From NCBI GenBank assembly GCA_014871385.1, contig CM026424.1, positions 5,100,064 through 5,164,063 of the forward strand: a stretch of DNA of 64,000 nt, written 5' to 3'. Positions 1 through 12,581 of this stretch are shown piece by piece. Origin of the DNA: Ceratodon purpureus. Taxonomy: Eukaryota; Streptophyta; Bryopsida; Pseudoditrichales; Ditrichaceae. The position numbers were made by a program, and so were the translations under genes. Below the pieces are notes generated by a model. The model was not told the DNA's origin, ran no database searches, and was given only the letters and a program-made list of their open reading frames with translations. The number at the start of each line of letters is the position of its first letter. The stretch's first letter is position 1.

Positions 1-239
1 ATTTAAGCGTCGATTGACGGTCAGTAACCTACATTAATAACTTATGTATTCTTTAGGGGCCTGTTTTGAAGAAGTAAGATACACATCTGAGAGAGAGTAT
101 TACTATTGAATGTAGAGTTGCGGTAAGTTTGTCCTGGTTGGCAACTAGGAATTTATTACGAATGATTAGAGATTTGTATGGCATATGATTGAGTACATTT
201 TCTATGATTTTGAGGGAATGTTGTAAGGCTATTAGAGTT

Positions 240-1114
240 CATCTCCAATCATTAGTTCTTCCAAAACCAATTCTTGCGAGGATGAAAGAGATAGCTTCTT
301 GATTTGATTCATTGCATGGCATTTTCTTCATATTAAGGGCGATAAATGGCAGCCATATATCCATTTTAGCACCCTCCCATGATCCAGTTGCATATTACAA
401 TAAGAAGAGTTTTTATTCAGGTATGCTCCAAGGAGTTGTAAATGCTGACTATAAATTCTGAGATTATGATTTTGGATGGGCCGAGAGGATACATGATTGG
501 GCATTATTTTAGAAATCTGAAATAGGAAAGAAAAATATCAGAGGGAAGTTTTTACCATTCAAGTTTATTGTGGAGGCTCCCTGTCCAATGCGGCCTTGGT
601 TTTATTCAACTTTTAAAGGGAAAGGGATGGTTTACCTAGATGGAAAGCCCATTGGAATTTGATCCAATTAAGCACTCGTATGGCTATCAAGAGGGCATTC
701 GGAATTTTCAAAAGAAGATGGCGGATTTTACTGAAGCGGATTGATATGCCGCTTCGGAATGTATAGGATATTGTAATTGCAATCCTTCGTTTACACAATT
801 TGTGTATTTTACAAGATGAATTTAATATGGAATGGGCGGTAATTGCAGAGAAGGATTTGCAAGAGGAGACTAATAGATCTTTTAGAAAGTTACAGAATAT
901 TGATATGCTTAAGGCGCTTGAAGCATTTTTAAGGAAAATGACGGAATTACAGAAGGTAAATCACGAAGCGGAGGAGACACCATTCATTGAAATGGAAGAA
1001 GAGGAAGATTTTGAAGGTGGAAATGATCAAAGGGATGAAACAGAGGCCAAACTTCAAGAAAACATGAAAGAAATGTTGGCCGAAGCAACTCGGGTGCGTT
1101 TATTATCGGCCTAG
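240..1114 (+). pseudogene. Decayed PIF/Harbinger (DDE_Tnp_4) transposase
   Basis: Plus-strand translations in shifting frames give pieces of the Harbinger nuclease. Around 340-500 they read like the block after the first catalytic Asp: a YYNKKSFYSGMLQGVVNADY-type piece, then GWAERIHDWALF, matching the family's GWPGSVHDARVF. Around 650-815 comes the terminal block (RMAIKRAFGIFKRRWRILLK, then DIVIAILRLHNLC). The final 315 bases (800-1114) stay open as an acidic 104-residue tail ending at a stop. Stops and frame changes break the rest, so it cannot encode a working enzyme. The N-terminal part may lie before the window. I saw no terminal repeats. The family assignment rests on conserved motifs recognised by eye. 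Confidence 0.72.
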
Positions 1115-1689
1115 AATTTTTACAGGGCTCATTTGGCACAAAGATCTACTATTCAATTTGAGGGTTGCCACTATGATTGTTCTAGTTTTGAATCCAAGTA
1201 GTACTTTGAGCTAGAATTTGTTAATGAGACGGTCAAATTGGTGATCTAATCTCTTTAGTAGTTCATTTGTTCTTTCAAAAAAATTCATTAATTCAATGTT
1301 GGTTCTAGAGATTCTCTCGAAAATTTCTATTGATTTTTCCTGAAAATTGTACGTTCTTTGTTTTTTGATGTTGATGGAAGGATAGATATCAGGGTACTTT
1401 CAATTTAAAGAGAAAAGTTACTCCAAAAATCAACACTATCATTTGTTGTTGCTGAAACATGCTTGAAAACTTGTCAGGCTTGGTGGTACTATTCATCAAT
1501 GACGTCATAAAACTTGCTCTCTTACTGGTTGTTACCTGAAATTCTATTGGCGAGTTAGTCTTCTTTATACTATGCAAAAATCTGATTGAACTTCTTACGG
1601 CAACCTTGTGCTGTTTGGTTGAATTTTGGAACCAAAACCATCATCCTTGCATGAAGATGCACCCATATATCATGATACTAGGAAAACAG

Positions 1690-2870
1690 TTGAAATATGG
1701 TTGGGGTTTATGACTCAAAACACGCATAAACAAATCTGGGTCTTGATGACTACTACCAATTTTAGTCATCAACCCAGTCATAAGTTCATAATGGACAAGT
1801 CAGATTTTCTAGCCATATCTGCAAGTATACATTCTCAATGGCACGTTCCAAAAATATTTTTAGAACCTCAATTATAGGCAAGCCCGATAAATGTGAGTAT
1901 TTTTAGTCATATGTACGTGATTAGAACTAGTTAGAACCATTTGACTACATTTAGTCAATTTCTTCAATTCAATGACTAAAATCTCATAATTAAATGATGT
2001 CATAATATGACTATACTAGTAGTTGGAGTCTTGAAAAATATGGTCGTGATGACTAGAATTAGTTATTTTTTCATAATAATGACTAAGAATAGTCATTAAT
2101 TTAAACATTCTACTATAGTTTCTGATCACGGGTAGTTATCAATCCTTAATACCTTGTTATCATTCCTATATACCTTACTACTTCGTATGACCAGCTATAG
2201 TCAGAATTTTAGATACATTCAAGTTTGCACCAAATGATATGACGATAAAAAGCTTAACTTTTGAACAAAATTGCTCAGAATCTGACTATGCATAATCATT
2301 GCTTTCAATCACGTGACTATATATAATAATTTTAGTTCACATTTCATAGTCAAGAGATCTAATGGATTTAAGAGGCTAAGTGAGTAAGTATAGTACGTTG
2401 ATAGAAATTTATGACTACAATCAACGTCAATGTTTAATATTTATATTGTTCTAACCAAATTGATAAATGCACTATTTTAGTCTACAAAATAAAGCTATCT
2501 ATTGCTATCTACCAGTGGGCCACAATATAAAACTATGTACTTCTTGTTCCATCTTTTTTGCCCTCATCTGCTTGTCCCATCTTTTTTGCCATCATTTGCT
2601 CCTGCTCATCAAGGGACCCCTTCTCTCTCCTCTTGTTAACGCTGGTGGTATCTTCAGGCCACTCCCGCTTCTTTCGAGATTCTCTACCTGAGTAATCCTC
2701 TTCCTCTTCTCACCACCTCTTTATCCTTCTATATACAACCACAGTCAGTCATGAAAACAGATAGAGTTAAATCGAATTATCTGACTAATTCTAATCAACA
2801 ATGTGAAAAACGTGACTCACTTAGTCATAAAGTCCATAAGCATGACTAGCACTAGTCATTTTGACCTTTT
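1690..2870. repeat. Array of GACTA...TAGTC near-palindromes
   Basis: This AT-rich, gene-free stretch repeatedly carries TAGTCA and its complement TGACTA, often paired a few bases apart (gactaagaatagtcat near 2090, gactagcactagtcat near 2842). Dense inverted short motifs of this kind are typical of the subterminal regions of plant CACTA elements, where TNPA-like proteins bind. I found no terminal inverted repeat to close an element, so its identity is an inference. The rest of 1115-3440 shows no convincing gene. Confidence 0.5.
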
Positions 2871-3441
2871 GTACCTTAGTAATCTTCCTCTTTTCATCAC
2901 TCACCAATGGCAAGGCACTTGGGCCTAGGTTTCAAATAGGTCGTCCACACTAATTTAAAGCCCTTTACCCTACACTAACTGTTGAAATTTTGAAACCCTA
3001 AATGGTAAATGGAAAATTTAGCCTCTAAAACTGATCCCTTGACAAATCCTGCAATATCCAACAAAAATTAACAATATCCAAAAAAACCCAACTAGTCTAA
3101 ATTCTGTAAACCCTCCAAAAATGGAAAATAAATACAAATAGAAGTAAAAATGGACAAACTCTGAATAACACGAGGCAAAACATTGTAAAATCATGGTACC
3201 AAAGCATGGTATAGCCTCTCCTTGCAAAGCTTTGAACCTCTCTAGTGTAGAATGTCTTAGTGTAGAATGAACTACAAGAATGAAATTTGTGTCTCTTAAG
3301 CCCCCTAAAACTGTGTTGACTTAACCCTAACCGCCTTTGACTCAACCTAAGCCACCCCTAAATATATTTGAGTATACGTTTCTGATTCTCCACTCAACAC
3401 ATGACTATAAAGTCAACAAATCTACGTTACTAATGACATTT

Positions 3442-3623
3442 GATGGCTAGGTATTGAATGAGGAAAGATAACATGAGTACTTTTAATAATGCAAACCAAA
3501 TGTACGACTAAATATTCACTAAGTAAGAATAATATGACTCGTTCTAGTCATGCATACCGAATGTACGACTAGGTGTTGAGTGGAGAAGGATAATATAAGT
3601 AATGTCCGTCATGCAAACTAAAT
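3442..3623. repeat. Three 61-bp direct tandem repeats
   Basis: Three diverged copies lie head to tail at 3442-3501, 3502-3562 and 3563-3623. Copies 2 and 3 start gtacgacta and all end in gca..c.aat. The units themselves contain the GACTA/TAGTC motif of the neighbouring array, so they probably belong to the same decayed element. Confidence 0.7.
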
Positions 3624-4349
3624 GTACAATTACATTTTTCATGCCGTAGTTGGGGGATTTGTAAATGTTCTAGCATTCATCTTTCGCACCATTGGTAGTG
3701 TCTTATGATCCGCCATGTGGTGGATCCAATGCATTGCGAAATAAATCTGCGCAAAAACATCATGAAGACAATATGGGGATTGAAAGATACACTAAAAGTT
3801 TGCCTCCACCTTCATGAATCACGAGGCGAAGATAAACTATTCTAAAGAGGGAACTAGACACTTCTGATATGAGATTTGGTAAGAGACTAAGCACAGAAGA
3901 TGCAAACCAAGCTTTGGCTCTTGGAGAGGAGGATCTAGATTAGAGACATGATGTGCTATCACAGAAGAAAATGACTCTAGCATACGTGACATAACCCATC
4001 ATACTAGGGCTTTGCTACTCTTCGCATTACTAGTGACGATTGATATATCTTATGACACATTCGTACATAATTGAAGAACAAAGTTGGTATATATGATATT
4101 ATTTAGTATTTATAGTAGTAAGTATGTATATGTTTATGTATAATTAATTTATATATAGATATGAGAATACATACTGTTTTTTGAAAATGCTTTATACATA
4201 TTGTGTATGTAATAGTCATTAATCCATTATTTATTTTTTGGAAATGGTATCAGTTTTGATCGTGTGATGCAATCTTTTAGATGATGTCTTAGATACAAAC
4301 CTAACCTCCAATAATTGATTATAGCGATGACCGCTCTCTCATCAATCCA

Positions 4350-4498
4350 ACACAAGAGAATAACACAAGAGAATAACACAAGAGAAGACCGTGCAAGTAA
4401 GGTTCTGCGCGACACTAAGACCTAGGAGCCACATTGTCGAACCGAGACCCAAGAGCCACATTATCGAACCGAGACCCAGGTGCCACATTGTTGAGCTA
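4350..4498. repeat. Two short minisatellites (13 bp x3, 27 bp x3)
   Basis: A 13-bp unit (acacaagagaata) is repeated about three times at 4350-4387. It is followed at 4418-4498 by three 27-bp units built around gagccacatt.tcgaaccg. No gene is visible around them. Confidence 0.7.
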
Positions 4499-5691
4499 CA
4501 CCGGAGGAATTAAAGTAACGGGATAGATTTGAGGTTGACATGCAATAGAATTGACTACGCATTGAATGGAGGCATCGTCGTTTTCTTTCAAACACCGCTC
4601 GTTCGTAGGATCGTCTTGTTGGAGAACCGTTGGAAGCTCGTATTGACTTTTTCTTGCGGTTGAAATAGTTTTGGGAATCCGCTTAGTGTTTGATGTAGCA
4701 ATGCTAAATGAATGGCCTGACACTTGTAGCGGTGATGGTCCTTGAAGAGATTATTTGGGTCATTGAATTGTTCATGTGGTGTGCAACTGGGTTACCGGTC
4801 ATAGAAACATGATTTTGGAGTATGATTATGATTGTGATTCTAGTAGATTAAAGATACATTAAAGATATGGAGATCAAGAGAGAGTGGTCAATATTTCGAG
4901 AGAGGTTGACATGGTTACTCGATCTCGAAACTCGACTACTATGTTGGGGGATTTTGTGCCCAGAAGAGAGAACATGTCCACCAAGCAGAAATTTTGTGCG
5001 TCTCTGGAATGAGATGAGATGGTGTTGCAATTATGATGGGAAATCAACAAAATCATTGCTCAAGAAAACTTAGTGGATTGCAGCCACAAAGTGTTGTATA
5101 CAGCAGTATAATTCCGTCTCTACCACAATAATTTTATCACAAGTCTTGATCCTTTGGTATTGACAAACTCGGATCTTTCAACTGGTTGCGTTGGAACGTA
5201 TCGAGCTCTTATAGTAACATTGAGATCTGCCCCATCGAACAAACATATTCTTCAATAGAAGCATTTCATTGGGTTCAGAGGGAAAACAGTCTTTTGCTCT
5301 TACTTGCAATACAAGGCATAACTGGCATGACCTGTGAAATGAACACTTACATGAATAGGCATCTCATCCATGACCACATCGCAGCCCTCCTCAATGTTGC
5401 GGAGCAAGCCCACCTCACCTCCCACGACCACACTTATCACGATGCCACTTGTAAAGGTTTGAAACAAGTAAGCTCATTTCCTTCAACACTCAAATGAGGA
5501 ACAAGTCAAAAAACGTTCAAGAAGGTTTACTGTTGTATTCATTCAGAAATCTGTACTCTCAATCAAGAATTAACACCACAAAAATACTATCAATCAGATC
5601 AATGAATTTGTCCAAAACCACCATTAATAAGAAGATAACAGATAGATAGCAACCCTATAAACTTTCAAATAGCTGCCATGATTGTACTTAC
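4499..5691. other. Gene-free stretch
   Basis: Only short unrelated open frames occur here on both strands. None has recognisable domains or a splice-consistent continuation. If the minus-strand gene remnant at 5692-7224 continued, its next exon would lie here, but I could not find it. Confidence 0.4.
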
Positions 5692-7224
5692 CTGTAATGC
5701 CACCAAAAATTGCAGTGTGACCAACAACAGGTGGTGCACTTGCTAAGCATGCAGCCAACCTCCTCAAGAATGGTTCCTGCCATCGCACACTAGGATTATG
5801 TTGCTTTTTGACGCAATAAACATTAAACAAAAACAACTTTAGGCACTGTAAACTATGTATGCTGAAAATTGTGTTGTGGGAGAAATAACCAATACTGTAC
5901 AATGTACCTTCTTAGTACGCAAATCAAAATGAACGAGTACGCGAGAGCCAAGAGAAGGCTCCCCCAGTGCTGCTGATGACAGGCAAGCATCAGCTGTCAC
6001 CAGAAGGCATGACTTCTTCGATTCCACCTTTTCAACGCCATCGCCTACCACCTCAAGAACACTGCTCTTAGCAGGACTATGGTTCCAGTATCCAACAATG
6101 GCATGAAATCTACTTAGGGTTTCAGCTCGCTCTAAGTCTCCCTGATCGTTGTGTTGTTCACAAGAGGCATACACAGTCACAAAATATAAGAATTCATGTG
6201 CAAGTTTGTCCTGAAGAATTTGACAAGCTATACTTCTGTTGCTTGCTGTAAAACCCTAAACCCTTAACCTGAAAAACTCTATCAAGGAGTAGTTGAACGT
6301 CAGACTAGGAATAGAAGAGAGAATTGCTGGGAAGCAGAGACTCTAGCGTAGACAACATCTAAGCGTATGACAGATCTAAGGTGGACACTGTTTGCCATTA
6401 GTGACATACATGCAAGGTGAGCAAAGAACATTGACAAATGTTTTTTCAGAAAGTTGAGTAAGTCTTACATGTGGAGGAATTACTTGACTGCTTTTTAGCA
6501 ATAGGCTTGATGTACTTGCTGGGTTGAGTAGCGCCCAAGACCTCCAAAGTCTGGAGGTTCGGGAGCTCTGTGAAGCTTTCCAAATTTTTTGTCATAGAGC
6601 AAGGAAAACTTCAGATCAATCTCAAGGGACGTGCTAGGCATGGTGTGTGCATGCTCTTGATAACCAAAAGCATGTACCAATCATGGCCAATGAAGCATTG
6701 TTACAGGTTGCCACATTCTTGGTGTCTCTCATCGCTGAAACTCTTTGGAACTGAGAAGATGATGTCAGGATGCTCTCGTTAGCGATCTTTCCCTAAAAGA
6801 GACGCCCCAACACTTTAAAATTAATAGAATTCGGAACGCTTACATATTCTTGCAACTTCGAGCGACTTGATCGAAATGACAACATTTGATTGCAACCCTC
6901 ACTGCATACCAAATAATGCTAATTAGAGTACAATCGAAATATACAAAAGTACAGCATGCGCAAAAACCTGGTGAAACTCTTCAACAGCAACTTTATTATT
7001 ATGTGAAATCTGCACAACAAGTCATAATACCTACTTCCTTCAGTCATGTATCAATCAACACGATAATTCACATGTTCACTGAACAACAGATAAACATAGC
7101 AATTACAAAGAACTGACCGCAGGATAATTTTTGCAGAGGCCGTGAGATTGGCAAGCACAACGTCCAGGGCTCTTCTCGATACCAATCCTTCGATTCCTTC
7201 CTCTGTCGAAGACAAGTCTTTCAT
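5692..7224 (-). pseudogene. Remnant of a spliced host gene, possibly helicase-like
   Basis: Two minus-strand blocks join cleanly by GT-AG rules. Exon 6141-5908 (78 codons) ends AAG|GTACATT. Exon 5776-5692 follows GATGGCAG and ends CAG|GTAAGTAC. The joined reading contains SCLLVTADACLSSAALGEPS, then VLVHFDLRTKK, then EPFLRRLAACLAS. This recalls the motif V region of SF2 helicases (LLVTTD...VINYDLP), but without a recognisable helicase core. Further upstream, a possible first exon at 7224-7118 (start MKDLSSTEEGIEGLVSRRAL) has a GTCAGT donor. Between 6500 and 6800 protein-like blocks appear in more than one frame with stops, so the copy is probably broken or partial. I do not recognise the gene; the helicase resemblance is tentative. 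Confidence 0.38.
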
Positions 7225-7516
7225 AATCTACCATATCCAAAACATCATACTAAGCACAAAACTAAGAACAAAAAACCATATCGAATGTCGAGGTGGGAAG
7301 CGGTGGGGAGGCATAAGATGTCTGGGAGATTGAGAGTGTCTTGTACATCCCTCGGCCTTTTGGCTCAGATGGAGGCGCAGTATCTGTTCTGCGCAGCTCT
7401 CCTTCTCCCTTCCAGGAGGAACCCAATCGACGGAATACCATGCAACGGGAACGCAGGAACTCGATTACTGGGAACGTAAATACGGGAACGATGTCGGAAT
7501 TATGGTGGAGACGGAC

Positions 7517-7605
7517 GAAACGGAATTGTTGTGGTGATGAAACGGAATTGTCGTGGTGATGAAACGGAATTGTCGTGGTGACGAAATGGAACTGTCATGG
7601 GTGAC
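7517..7605. repeat. 22-bp tandem repeat, four copies
   Basis: Four head-to-tail units of gaaacggaattgtcgtggtga-type sequence lie at 7517, 7539, 7561 and 7583. The last is one base longer and more diverged. Confidence 0.8.
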
Positions 7606-8454
7606 AAAAAACTGTCCTGTTGACGAACGACCATCCCATCCATGCTAAACCAATTCCGACTTAGGTCGTCACTGGAATTAGTAGACTAAGTAGGAAACAT
7701 ACTATGATATGGAGTAGTATTGATCTCAGTAATCTTCATGACCATAGTTAGTTAGTGATTATACGTGCACAACTAATATAAGTCACTCATACGACATTAC
7801 TATGTATAATTTCTAAGAGTATTTTCTCAAGTGCAACAACTACCTCATTCCACATTGCTAATTCTAAATTGCTATAGTATACAATTGGACTTGCCTTATA
7901 ATTATCTTCAATGTCACTTATTGGATTAAGAACACGCATGTGCATTACTTCAAATTAAAATTCAAGAATAGTTATCAATTTCAGAGGTACTGTAAACGAA
8001 AGTAGAAAGAATACATGAGGGGAAGAAGCCTTGCAGTCAAAATAAAACTATCATATTAAAAAAAAATATATAAAACATTAATGCAAAGTGGGAAATAAAA
8101 AAGTACTTGAAGAAGGTACTAGGAGAATTGTAGTGATTGTAGATGGTGAGAAGGATAACTAGAATTAATATGGACGACATCTGAATTGATAAAGTCATAT
8201 GAAAACGTAGTAAGATAAATAACTATGGAATGAATAAATATTAAAAAAATGTACATGCTAGTTTGTCTTTGAAAAGAAGTTACGAAAAAACAAACAATTG
8301 AGAAAACAAACAATTTTAAAACCTCAAAAGAACGAAATAAATTCCAAAAAAGAATGTAAAATAAAGAAAGAAAAGACAAATTCAAAGAATATATCAAACA
8401 TAAACAAAAGTATATAAATTTGAATTAAATCATAAAGGCCCCATCTTAAAACCA
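7606..8454. other. Gene-free AT-rich stretch
   Basis: No open frame with recognisable content. The minus-strand 92-residue frame at 8119-8397 is very hydrophobic and low-complexity, and looks like chance in A-rich DNA. Confidence 0.4.
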
Positions 8455-8720
8455 TCTTATAATTGGCTCCACAAAACCATAGTCAAATAACGACTAATTC
8501 TAGTCATTTGGCTATCCAAAATTGTAGTTACAAAACGACTTATTCTAGTCAAATGGTTGCTCTTGCAAAAAATAACAAAAAAAATATGTTCCTAAGGGAG
8601 TTTCCATTGAGGTCCTAAAAAAATATGACTAGAACCATAGTCATGTAATGACTACAACCATTTTAGTCATCAAAGTGGATATTGATGAACGCATTCCCAC
8701 CAAAAGTGACTTATGGTCAT
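8455..8720. repeat. Second GACTA...TAGTC near-palindrome array
   Basis: Motifs such as gactaattctagtcat and gacttattctagtca recur here, matching those at 1690-2870. The two arrays could be the opposite ends of one decayed CACTA-type element of about 7 kb, or separate copies of one family. No matching terminal inverted repeats were found. Confidence 0.45.
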
Positions 8721-11155
8721 ACGGCCGTGTCATATTTCCAATGTTTTCCTAGTAGAGTCAAGTCATGCACTCAAAAACAATGAAACACTGAAGAAATTCG
8801 TCAAAAACGGCACTTAAAAAACAATTCAGCAAGTCTTTGGAAGGAAATTCAAGGATTGAGAGCTAGGTAAAGCGAGTTCATGGCAATTCTTTGTCACCAA
8901 GTGGGTTGGTGAGGAGAGGCTCCCTCAATAGAAGTCTCCTACCCGTAAGGAAAGGATACAAGGTCCAAATTCCAATGGCAATTTGTCAAAAAATCCTTGG
9001 ATGGGAAGAGAAGACCTTGGCCCAGGACACGGACGCGCGCCAAAAGCAAAGGCCTATAGGCCTCCAAATAGGCCTCACAAACCCTAAAAAATCCAATATT
9101 TTTATTTGCAAAAAAACATAGTTGGGTTTAGGGTTATCTCATCTTGTTCTTTGTCTCACCTTGTTTGAAACTCTCATTCTTGAGAAAATTGATCCATCCA
9201 AAAAAATGCGGAGAAAAAATTGGAGCAAACCTACAAAAAACAAGGCCAAAAATAAATTAAATCAAAACCAAGGGTACAATAGAAAGAGAGCAAGAAGAGA
9301 GAGGCGATCCAATTTATCCCTTGAAAAGATCTACCGTTTCCATTTAACGATTAAGATTCTTCCAAATTTAGATTATTTTAAGAAAAAAAAGTTTGGAAGC
9401 CATCGTGGAGATGTTGAGGAAGCTTCCTCGGTCAAGTGAGCAGGTGTGCAATTCACCTGATTCCGAAAGGTGAACTTAGTCGGAGATAAGATTGCTTTGT
9501 TTGGTCGTGTTTGGAAATCTCCAATCCCGCAAGATGAACTCATCTCTAGAGGTGGTGAGGTGGTGGACATTAGTTGATTTGGGCCTCACCCAACAGTTTG
9601 CGACTAGTGAGACGAGAGCGGACAAATAGCACATTGGCAATATGTCATCTTCGATGCCCAGCGCAAACTGAGGAGCATAGAGAACCTCTGGTTGTCAGTA
9701 CTGGCTATACGTGCTACAAGTTAGTTCATAAGGACCCAAGGATAATCCTTCTAAGCCCAGATCTGTGATTAAAGCGACCTAGATTTACAACGATGACAAC
9801 AGGGGAAGCTTTGGAAGCTCCGATCCGACGCTTACAGAGTCACGCGTCCAAGCATAAGAAAGGGATTGCCTAATGTCAACAAGATGACTTTTGGCGATGG
9901 GGGTTTGAAACCAAGCGATCGAGTGCGGAGAAAATATTTCATAAGGCTATCGCAATTCGCCATAGCAGTTCACGGGGGTTTTCTAACGTGGGCTTATATG
10001 CCTCTCGAGTAACAGTCAGAGAATACCTTCTGAACTGGAAGATGGGCGTACTTGGAACATAATCCTGACCACGACCGAAGGTAATGGTATCTACCAGAAG
10101 GCTTTGGTAACTGGTTCTCTCATTGAAACCTGACGGCAGATTTCAAATACATACAAACCGCGCAAGTGTTGGACAAGTTATGAACGCGTGCGTAGTATAT
10201 GTTGAACAGTGGCAATTTTTTTCTCCTGGACATGACAATTCGCTGCTGCTGCGCTTCAAGAAAAGATTTGGTTTACAGCCGTTTGAGTTCGCAGTACCGT
10301 CAACGCTGACTGTGTACAAACTTTGTGTCATTTCAAGTGGGAAACTGTGGAGAGTGTGTAAACAAGTGTCTGACAATTTTCTATACGGAATGGTCGAAAC
10401 GTTTACGTTCTTTTCATTTTCTTTTTCCTCTCCGCATCATTATGATTGTGTGAAATGCGTATGTTCAGTGTCAGACAGATGATTCACATTCAGTTATATC
10501 TTCACTGCGGATTCTGTCTACGATCATCACGATTGATTTATTCATGTCAACGACATTGCATTCATGTGTATTGAGACACCGCTTCCAGCCATTTGAATTA
10601 TCAATTCATTTTTCTTCACTTCAATTCGACCAAAAACAATCGTGGATCAGCTTCTTTTCTTAGATGAGAAGACTACCTAAAATATATTAAGCGTGTCAGC
10701 ATATTCCACCTCGAAAAACAGTTTAGTGTATAAATTATGCAGTGATCCGAATTATTCTAACACCAGTCCCACATGACCGTCATCGCATGCCCATTCCCCT
10801 TGCCTAACATGTGCCGGAGCTTGACTACTGTGAACTGATTTCAATCGCGATTCATGTCGATTCCTTCTGGACGACGACCTGACGTAAGGAAGCCAGGGTC
10901 ACACTTGTCACTGGGCATCGCCTGCGCAAGGACTGTTATTCTATAAATCTCCAAACAAACTGTCATTCCGGATAAGGGCCGAATATAGATTCTGTGCAAA
11001 AGCTTGTCTTGTGTACAAGGGAGGTCAGCGAATTGAGCAGCCTCATGATATTACAATGGCGTGCATATGTCAACCACCACACCTGGGGGAAGCAAAATCA
11101 TCTCTCCGACTACCACGGCAGCAACTACGCAATGAAGACTCGACGAGTTTAGCAT
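8721..11155. other. Gene-free stretch upstream of the Lhca1 3' end
   Basis: Short open frames occur on both strands. The longest, a plus-strand 119-residue frame at 10123-10482, has no recognisable domain and overlaps an antisense frame of similar length. I support no gene here. The last few hundred bases probably hold the 3' UTR of the minus-strand Lhca1 gene. Confidence 0.4.
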
Positions 11156-12581
11156 CTACACCACTGATCGGGGGATCAGCACCTGTGCGATGGTTTGGTG
11201 CCATGGGTCGGCCAGGTGGGTCTTCAGGTTCTCCAGCGGCCCGGTTCCAGGGTACGCGATGGCTTGCACGACGAAGCCCAAGAAGGCGACCAGGGCCAGA
11301 CGACCGTTCTTGATCTCCTTCAGCTTCAGCTCCTCGAGGTTAGCGCCCTTGGAGAAGCCCAATGGGTCGAAGGGACCGCCTGGGTACTTCCTCTTCTCGG
11401 CGTCGGCCTCACCGTTCCTCTGCGACTCTGCGAAGGCAAGGGCCAGGAACTCCACGGCCAGGATGATGGGTAGGTTACCCCACGGCACTGCATTGCCCAA
11501 GTAAGTGGCCTGGCCACCGGGGGTGGCGGCCCACTTCTGTGCCGACACCCAGTTGCCATATCCGAGGGCCTCCGGGATCAACACTCCGGGCTGCACAAAA
11601 CACTCAATCCAAGTCAGAACTCCGCAGTCCACGATCCCAAACACTCATCATGCTACGGAAACCGGCGCAAGTCGATTCAGAATCAAAAATTGGGTCGACA
11701 CAGGTCATCGAAGGCCACTCACAACGGCGAGCATGGCCCAGCGAGCGTGGATGAGCTCCGACTCCTTGAACCGCTCCAAGTTCTCAGGCACCTCTCCCAA
11801 ACCCAACGGGTCGAAGCCGAAATCTCTGCACACATGACGCGTCTCTGGTCAGGCGAATTCCACACTGCCGCGTGCTCAGGAGGCAGGCCCAGCATAGTCA
11901 CGTTAAGGACCTCGACCTAGTTCCATCGTACACCTCCTGCGTACCGCCGCAGAAATCAGGCGCACATTGCAGCACCGGCAGCATGTGATCCTTGCGATCT
12001 CCTTCACCGATAAGATCTGGACGAATCACCCGGCAGGTACACAGAATGGAACGAGGCGTCGCGCCGTGCAATGCCACGCGCTCCAAGCGAGCATGAGAGA
12101 TTCTATGACCTAATCCCGCTCCGGCGTATCATGACATACCGATCCGGCAGCCGACGCGGGCTCGTCGACGCACGGTGGCAAATGCCGAGCCCATGCGGGC
12201 ATGGAGTGCGGAATTCAATAGCGGGTCTAGAGGCCTCACAGTGCAGGCACAGCCCGAGTGCCCTCGCACCACAGCTGACATGCCATGGGGCGGGCGTGGA
12301 ATCCATGACGGCAATTCTGCAGGACGGGAACTCACAGGCAGGAAGGCAGGAAGTGCAGAGAGGGGGAGAGTGACTTACCCGGGGGCGGAGCCGTCGAGGT
12401 AGGCGGGGCGGGGGTTGCCCGGCAGCCACTCGGCCATGCACACACGGCTGCCATTGCTGCAGCCCAGCATGGAGACGGAGGTGGAGCCGGCGAAGAAGCT
12501 GGACTTGTGCGAAGAAGCGGGGGCGACGCCCGTGACCACGCGGCTCACCTGGGCAGCGGCAGTGGCCATGGCGGAGGCCAT
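11156..12581 (-). CDS. LHCA1: Photosystem I chlorophyll a/b-binding protein Lhca1
   Basis: Three exons on the minus strand, 12581-12379, 11825-11723 and 11590-11156, join by GT-AG introns (GG|GTAAGT, TGTGCAG|A, GTT|GTGAGT, TGTGCAG|CCC) into an intact 246-codon frame, about the usual Lhca1 length. Residues 1 to about 48 are Ser/Ala-rich and look like a plastid transit peptide. The mature part opens [19 protein letters not shown]. The first chlorophyll-binding helix signature [12 protein letters not shown] is at 89-100, the middle helix around 142-160, and the third helix signature [10 protein letters not shown] at 193-202. The ending [18 protein letters not shown] marks Lhca1 rather than Lhca2-4. 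The family binds chlorophylls and carotenoids in the thylakoid membrane and feeds energy to photosystem I as an Lhca1/Lhca4-type heterodimer. The first ATG opens the transit peptide and is the chosen start. Confidence 0.95.

Noticed and set aside
10123-10482. 119-residue plus-strand frame
   Set aside because: No recognisable domain, a similar antisense frame, and low-complexity Phe/Ser end.
11156-12581. Possible frameshift at the Lhca1 exon 1/exon 2 junction
   Set aside because: With the acceptor at 11826 the junction codon reads Gly and continues [10 protein letters not shown]; there is no break.
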